Source: Leucothrix mucor
Lineage (GTDB): Bacteria; Pseudomonadota; Gammaproteobacteria; Thiotrichales; Thiotrichaceae
Direction of reading: 5' to 3'
DNA length: 10,468 nt
Assembly: GCA_011322515.1 (NCBI GenBank)
Contig: DRMS01000011.1
Location: forward strand, 1 to 10,468
Below the pieces are notes generated by a model. The model saw only the letters and a program-made list of their open reading frames with translations, had not been told where the DNA came from and made no database searches. Both the position numbers and the translations under genes were made by a program. Below are positions 7,466 through 10,468 of the stretch, piece after piece (within the stretch, counting starts at the first letter, position 1; every line of letters begins with the position of its first letter).

Positions 7466-7664
7466 TATTTTTTACCTTTTCCTTATTTGAAGTCTCATCC
7501 TGATCATCATCAAACGGAATATATTTATACGACTCCAATCTTTTGCTGCGATCTTTATTGGTATACGCATATAAAATGATACCAATAAAAATCGGGAAGA
7601 ATATTAATAGGGCTGCAATTTTGCTATTACCAAGATCGGTAAACCACATAAAGATGTCATACAT
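7458..7664 (-). CDS. ccoQ: cbb3 oxidase small subunit (CcoQ/FixQ)
   Basis: A 68-residue protein with one membrane helix at about 17-33 (IAALLIFFPIFIGIILY) and a charged cytoplasmic tail (KDRSKRLESYKYIPFDDDQDE). Size, topology and position between ccoO and ccoP fit CcoQ, a small subunit thought to stabilise the complex or the CcoP interaction. CcoQ sequences vary widely, so context carries much of the call. A strong AGGAG lies seven bases before the ATG. Its stop codon overlaps the ccoP start. Confidence 0.92.
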   Translation of the reverse strand: MYDIFMWFTDLGNSKIAALLIFFPIFIGIILYAYTNKDRSKRLESYKYIPFDDDQDETSNKEKVKNNG

Positions 7665-7714
7665 ATCGATCTCCTAGAGTATTGTCAGCCCTATTAGCGT
7701 ACTTAGCTTGATTT

Positions 7715-8470
7715 TTACCTAAACTTAATGAAGTCATGTTCATCATGTTGTTTAAAATCAATCATCGTACCCAGTACTTGCAAATAAGCAACAAGTGCTT
7801 CCATTTCTGTAATGCGAGCGGCATCACCATCAGTATTCATCCTCTTTGCTTGCGCCATCAAGTTTTCATCTGCCTTGTTTATATCAAGGGTATCGGCAAC
7901 TTTCTCGCCAAACTTCTCAACATTTGCATCAAACTCAATTTGCGTGAAAGAGTAAGGAACACCCACTTTTTTCAGTGCGAGCATACGCTCTTTAATATCA
8001 CCAAAAGATAACTTATTTTTAAGCAACCAAGGGTAATTAGGCATAATGGACGTTGGAACAACTGATTTTGGTCGAGTCAGGTGTTTTACATGCCATCCAT
8101 TAGAGTATTTTTTACCCACCCGTGCTAGATCAGGTCCACGTCGCATTGATCCCCACTGAAATGGATGATCATATTGTGATTCAGCCGCAAGTGAATAATG
8201 ACCATAACGCAAGGCTTCATCCCTGAAAGGACGAATCATTTGAGAGTGGCAGTTATAACAGCCTTCTTTGATATAAATATCACGACCACGTAACTCTAAC
8301 GGTGTATAGGGTCTAACAGCATCTTTGCCATCTGCTGTTTTAACTTCTTCGATTGTTCCATCAATATAAAACAGAGGAACAATCTCTACTAATCCACCAA
8401 TACCAATAGCGACCAGTGTTAGGACTATCAGCAGACCTGTGTTCGTTTCTATACTTTCGTGTTTAAACAT
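7715..8470 (-). CDS. ccoO: cbb3 oxidase mono-heme cytochrome c subunit (CcoO/FixO)
   Basis: Subunit II of cbb3 oxidase; a membrane-anchored periplasmic cytochrome c that relays electrons from CcoP to the low-spin heme b of CcoN. 251 residues. One N-terminal membrane helix at about 13-34 is followed by the conserved GRDIYIKEGCYNCHSQMIRP stretch, with heme-binding C71, C74 and H75. Further family signatures are WGSMRRGPDLARVG and IMPNYPWLL with likely heme ligand Met143. The C-terminal stretch ALVAYLQVLGTMIDF is also typical. A strong AAGGAG precedes the ATG and the gene starts 18 bases after ccoN. The gap to ccoQ is 50 bases with no terminator. Confidence 0.97.
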   Translation of the reverse strand: MFKHESIETNTGLLIVLTLVAIGIGGLVEIVPLFYIDGTIEEVKTADGKDAVRPYTPLELRGRDIYIKEGCYNCHSQMIRPFRDEALRYGHYSLAAESQYDHPFQWGSMRRGPDLARVGKKYSNGWHVKHLTRPKSVVPTSIMPNYPWLLKNKLSFGDIKERMLALKKVGVPYSFTQIEFDANVEKFGEKVADTLDINKADENLMAQAKRMNTDGDAARITEMEALVAYLQVLGTMIDFKQHDEHDFIKFR

Positions 8471-8488
8471 TATTGATCTCCTTGGTCT

Positions 8489-9934
8489 CTATGCTTTTGA
8501 AATAATGGTTGCAGCTGCTTGGTCTTCCTGCTTAGCACGACGAACTGTCATGTAAACATTGTAAACCATCAACAATATACCTGAAACAAAGAACATCCCA
8601 CCAATTGCGCGTCCCATCAAGGGGTAGTGCATAAACTCTACCGTAGAGATAAAGGTATTTGCCAGATTGCCAAAGTCATCAAATTCACGAAGTTGCATAC
8701 CTTGACCAATTCCCGATACCCACATACTAGTGATATAAAGAAGTGTTCCAATGGTTGCTAGGAAGAAGTGAATCTTAATCAGTCCTACACTGTATATTTC
8801 TGTATTCCAAAGTCGTGGAATCATGTGATAGAAAGAACCAAAAGTGATCATTGCAACCCAACCTAATGCACCTGAATGTACGTGTCCAACCGTCCAGTCT
8901 GTATAGTGAGAGAGTGCATTCACTGATTTAAGTGCCATCATTGGTCCTTCGAAGGTAGACATACCATAGAAAGACAAGGCAGTAATCATGAACATCATAA
9001 TAGGATCAGTACGTAACTTATCCCATGCTCCTGACAGTGTCATAATACCGTTAATCATTCCGCCCCATGAAGGCATCAAGAGTAGAATTGAAAAAGCAGC
9101 CGCTAATGATGAGGTCCAATCAGGTATAGCTGTCCAATGCAAATGATGAGTACCAACCCACATATACATAAAGCTTAATGCCCAGAAGTGAACGATTGAA
9201 AGACGATAAGAGTAAACAGGACGACCCGCTTGCTTAGGAACAAAGTAGTACATCATTCCCAAAAATGCTGCTGTAAGGAAAAATCCTACCGCATTATGAC
9301 CATACCACCATTGCGTCATCGCATCTTGAGCACCCGCAAATAAACTGTATGACTTAACACCTGTTAAACTAACGGGCATCGCTAAGTTATTGAAGATATG
9401 TAGGAGTGCTGTGGCTAGAATAAAGCCCATAAAGAACCAATTCGCAACATAGATATGTGGTTGATTCCGCTTGATTAATGTTATTGTATAAATCAGGAAG
9501 TATATGACCCATATAACCGCAATCAATAAGTCAACATACCATTCTGGCTCTGCATATTCACGACCTTGGGTAATACCAAAAGTATAACCAATGCCCGCAA
9601 TTAAAATGGCTAAATTCCAACCCCAGAAGGTAATGTTTGGCAAAATAGTCCCACCCCACAATCGGGTTTGACAGGTACGTTGCACGATATAATAGGAGGT
9701 TGCAAATAATGCGTTACCACCAAAACCAAAAATAACCCCACTGGTATGCACAGGTCGCAATCGACCAAAGGTTATATTAGCAATATCAAAGTTCAAAAAT
9801 GGCCACGTTAATTCTGATGCGATATATACACCGGTTGTCATTCCGGCTACACCCCATATCAACGCAGCAATCGCAAATTTCTTTACGATATCATAGTTAT
9901 ATTGCTCTAATGAGCCTACTGCACTATGCGCCAT
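8489..9934 (-). CDS. ccoN: cbb3-type cytochrome c oxidase catalytic subunit I (CcoN/FixN)
   Basis: The heme-copper catalytic subunit; it reduces oxygen to water at the heme b3-CuB centre in the inner membrane and pumps protons. 481 residues, about twelve hydrophobic segments, normal length. Metal ligands are all visible: His63 in RPVHTSG and His353 for low-spin heme b, His351 (VGHVHSG) for heme b3, and CuB ligands His213 (YGHNAVGFF), His263 and His264 (GTHHLHW). Tyr257, six residues before the HH pair, sits where the cross-linked tyrosine of cbb3 oxidases lies on helix VII. First gene of ccoNOQP. Its ATG follows GAGGA at a six-base spacing. An Anr/FNR-like box about 55 bases upstream suggests induction at low oxygen. 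Confidence 0.98.
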   Translation of the reverse strand: MAHSAVGSLEQYNYDIVKKFAIAALIWGVAGMTTGVYIASELTWPFLNFDIANITFGRLRPVHTSGVIFGFGGNALFATSYYIVQRTCQTRLWGGTILPNITFWGWNLAILIAGIGYTFGITQGREYAEPEWYVDLLIAVIWVIYFLIYTITLIKRNQPHIYVANWFFMGFILATALLHIFNNLAMPVSLTGVKSYSLFAGAQDAMTQWWYGHNAVGFFLTAAFLGMMYYFVPKQAGRPVYSYRLSIVHFWALSFMYMWVGTHHLHWTAIPDWTSSLAAAFSILLLMPSWGGMINGIMTLSGAWDKLRTDPIMMFMITALSFYGMSTFEGPMMALKSVNALSHYTDWTVGHVHSGALGWVAMITFGSFYHMIPRLWNTEIYSVGLIKIHFFLATIGTLLYITSMWVSGIGQGMQLREFDDFGNLANTFISTVEFMHYPLMGRAIGGMFFVSGILLMVYNVYMTVRRAKQEDQAAATIISKA

Positions 9935-9988
9935 ATCAAGTCCTCAAGGAAATTAAATTAAAAGCTTATATGTAGTGACGCTATCGTC

Positions 9989-10002
9989 CTGACTAAAATC
10001 AA
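9989..10002 (-). promoter_or_regulatory. Anr/FNR-like box upstream of ccoN
   Basis: On the minus strand the site reads TTGAT-TTTA-GTCAG. It matches FNR consensus TTGAT-N4-ATCAA at eight of ten positions, and the TTGAT-N4-GTCAA variant at nine. Downstream a -10-like TATAAG lies at 9970-9965, which would put the site near -38; a second option TTTAAT (9962-9957) would put it near -45. Class II activation usually places the box at about -41.5, so the geometry is close but not exact. Oxygen-controlled Anr/FNR activation is well established for ccoNOQP operons, which supports the call. Confidence 0.5.
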
Positions 10003-10085
10003 TACATCCAAAAAATTGTGGGGAGAATACAACAATAAAGTCTTTATTCATACTCAAAAAAAAATAAACCCTATATTTTATAATG

Positions 10086-10111
10086 AATTCATAAAATCAT
10101 TTTTATGAATT
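10086..10111. repeat. Perfect AT-rich inverted repeat upstream of ccoN
   Basis: AATTCATAAAA (10086-10096) and TTTTATGAATT (10101-10111) are exact inverse complements around a TCAT loop. It lies about 150 bases upstream of the ccoN ATG in very AT-rich DNA. It has no T run beyond the stem and so is not a typical terminator; an operator or a chance AT palindrome are both possible. Confidence 0.45.
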
Positions 10112-10308
10112 GAACAAAAATAGAAAAAAAGACCTGCTAAGTAACAATATATCTAATTTATTATTCCACTGATTAAAATGAATAACCATATGCCTATTGA
10201 GATAAGAAAAATCAAATTCTCTATTCAATTAATGCTGACAGTAATCATAGATTAAACTATTTAGCATCAATTTATCAGACAGTAAGTTTCTATCAATTAT
10301 TTCCCCAT

Positions 10309-10343
10309 AAAAAAAGCCCTGTTAGAAAAACTAACAGGGCTTT
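10309..10343 (-). terminator. Rho-independent terminator of the rRNA operon
   Basis: On the minus strand AAAGCCCTGTTAG (10343-10331) pairs perfectly with CTAACAGGGCTTT (10325-10313) around a five-T loop. A run of seven T (10315-10309) overlaps the stem end. It lies ten bases after the 5S rRNA 3' end, in the right orientation to end the rRNA operon ahead of ccoNOQP. Confidence 0.93.
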
Positions 10344-10353
10344 CGTGTTAAAA

Positions 10354-10468
10354 CTTGGTGATGACCTACTTTCACATGGGAACTCCCACACTATCATCGG
10401 CGATGACACTTTTCACTTCTGAGTTCGAGATGGAATCAGGTGGGTCAGTGTCTCTATGGTCACCAAGA
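10354..10468 (-). rRNA. rrf: 5S ribosomal RNA (5' end at window edge)
   Basis: The reverse complement begins CTTGGTGACCATAGAG and ends GTAGGTCATCACCAAG, so the ends pair as helix I. The conserved loop CGAACTCAGAAGTGAAA and the CCCATGTGAAAGTAGG stretch are present, as expected for gammaproteobacterial 5S. About 115 bases are visible, nearly the full length; the exact 5' end may lie a base or more beyond the window. It is the distal end of an rRNA operon running in from the right, followed at once by its terminator. Confidence 0.96.

Noticed and set aside
7736..8011. Open frame of 91 codons on the + strand, antisense to ccoO
   Set aside because: Contained within ccoO, which has clear heme and membrane motifs; no recognisable product.

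Overview
The window looks like chromosomal DNA of an AT-rich gammaproteobacterium. This rests on the protein styles (guanylate kinase tail, CcoN/O/Q/P, CcoG/H/I, DUF1287), good Shine-Dalgarno sites, an Anr/FNR-like box and an ordinary bacterial 5S rRNA. A sulfur-oxidising or methylotrophic relative (for example Thiotrichales) is possible, but the sequence alone does not settle the genus.

Layout. Positions 2-178 (+) are the 3' end of guanylate kinase (gmk), seen only as a C-terminal fragment. Positions 179-531 hold no gene: there is a weak terminator-like hairpin behind gmk (241-268), a degenerate long palindrome (325-437) and a promoter (466-495) for the next gene. That gene (532-1374, +) encodes a membrane-anchored DUF1287 protein. 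It converges on the cytochrome oxidase cluster across a 145-base gap with no clear terminator. The rest of the window, to the 5S gene, is on the minus strand. Reading in the direction of transcription it holds ccoN-ccoO-ccoQ-ccoP (9934 to 6548), a strong rho-independent terminator (6463-6498), a 160-base hairpin-forming repeat (6226-6392), then ccoG-ccoH-ccoI (6169 to 1520). The gene-free stretch 6176-6547 contains only that terminator, the hairpin repeat and the leader of ccoG. The gene-free stretch 9935-10308 is very AT-rich and holds the ccoN leader, an Anr/FNR-like site (9989-10002) and a perfect AT-rich inverted repeat (10086-10111). At the right edge an rRNA operon on the minus strand ends with 5S rRNA (10354-10468) and its terminator (10309-10343).

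How the genes work together. CcoN (heme-copper catalytic subunit), CcoO (mono-heme c), CcoP (di-heme c) and the small CcoQ make a cbb3-type cytochrome c oxidase, the high-affinity, proton-pumping terminal oxidase used at low oxygen. CcoG, CcoH and CcoI are its assembly set: a membrane Fe-S protein implicated in copper reduction, a membrane assembly factor and a copper-exporting P1B ATPase that supplies CuB. The Anr/FNR-like box upstream of ccoN fits induction at low oxygen.

What stands out: CcoH carries an N-terminal extension with three extra predicted membrane helices; the usual ccoS gene is not found behind ccoI; and the structural and assembly operons are separated by a long imperfect palindrome with MITE-like ends, with a distant look-alike near the left end of the window. 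Nothing here amounts to a clearly new multi-gene system; the core is a well-known respiratory module.
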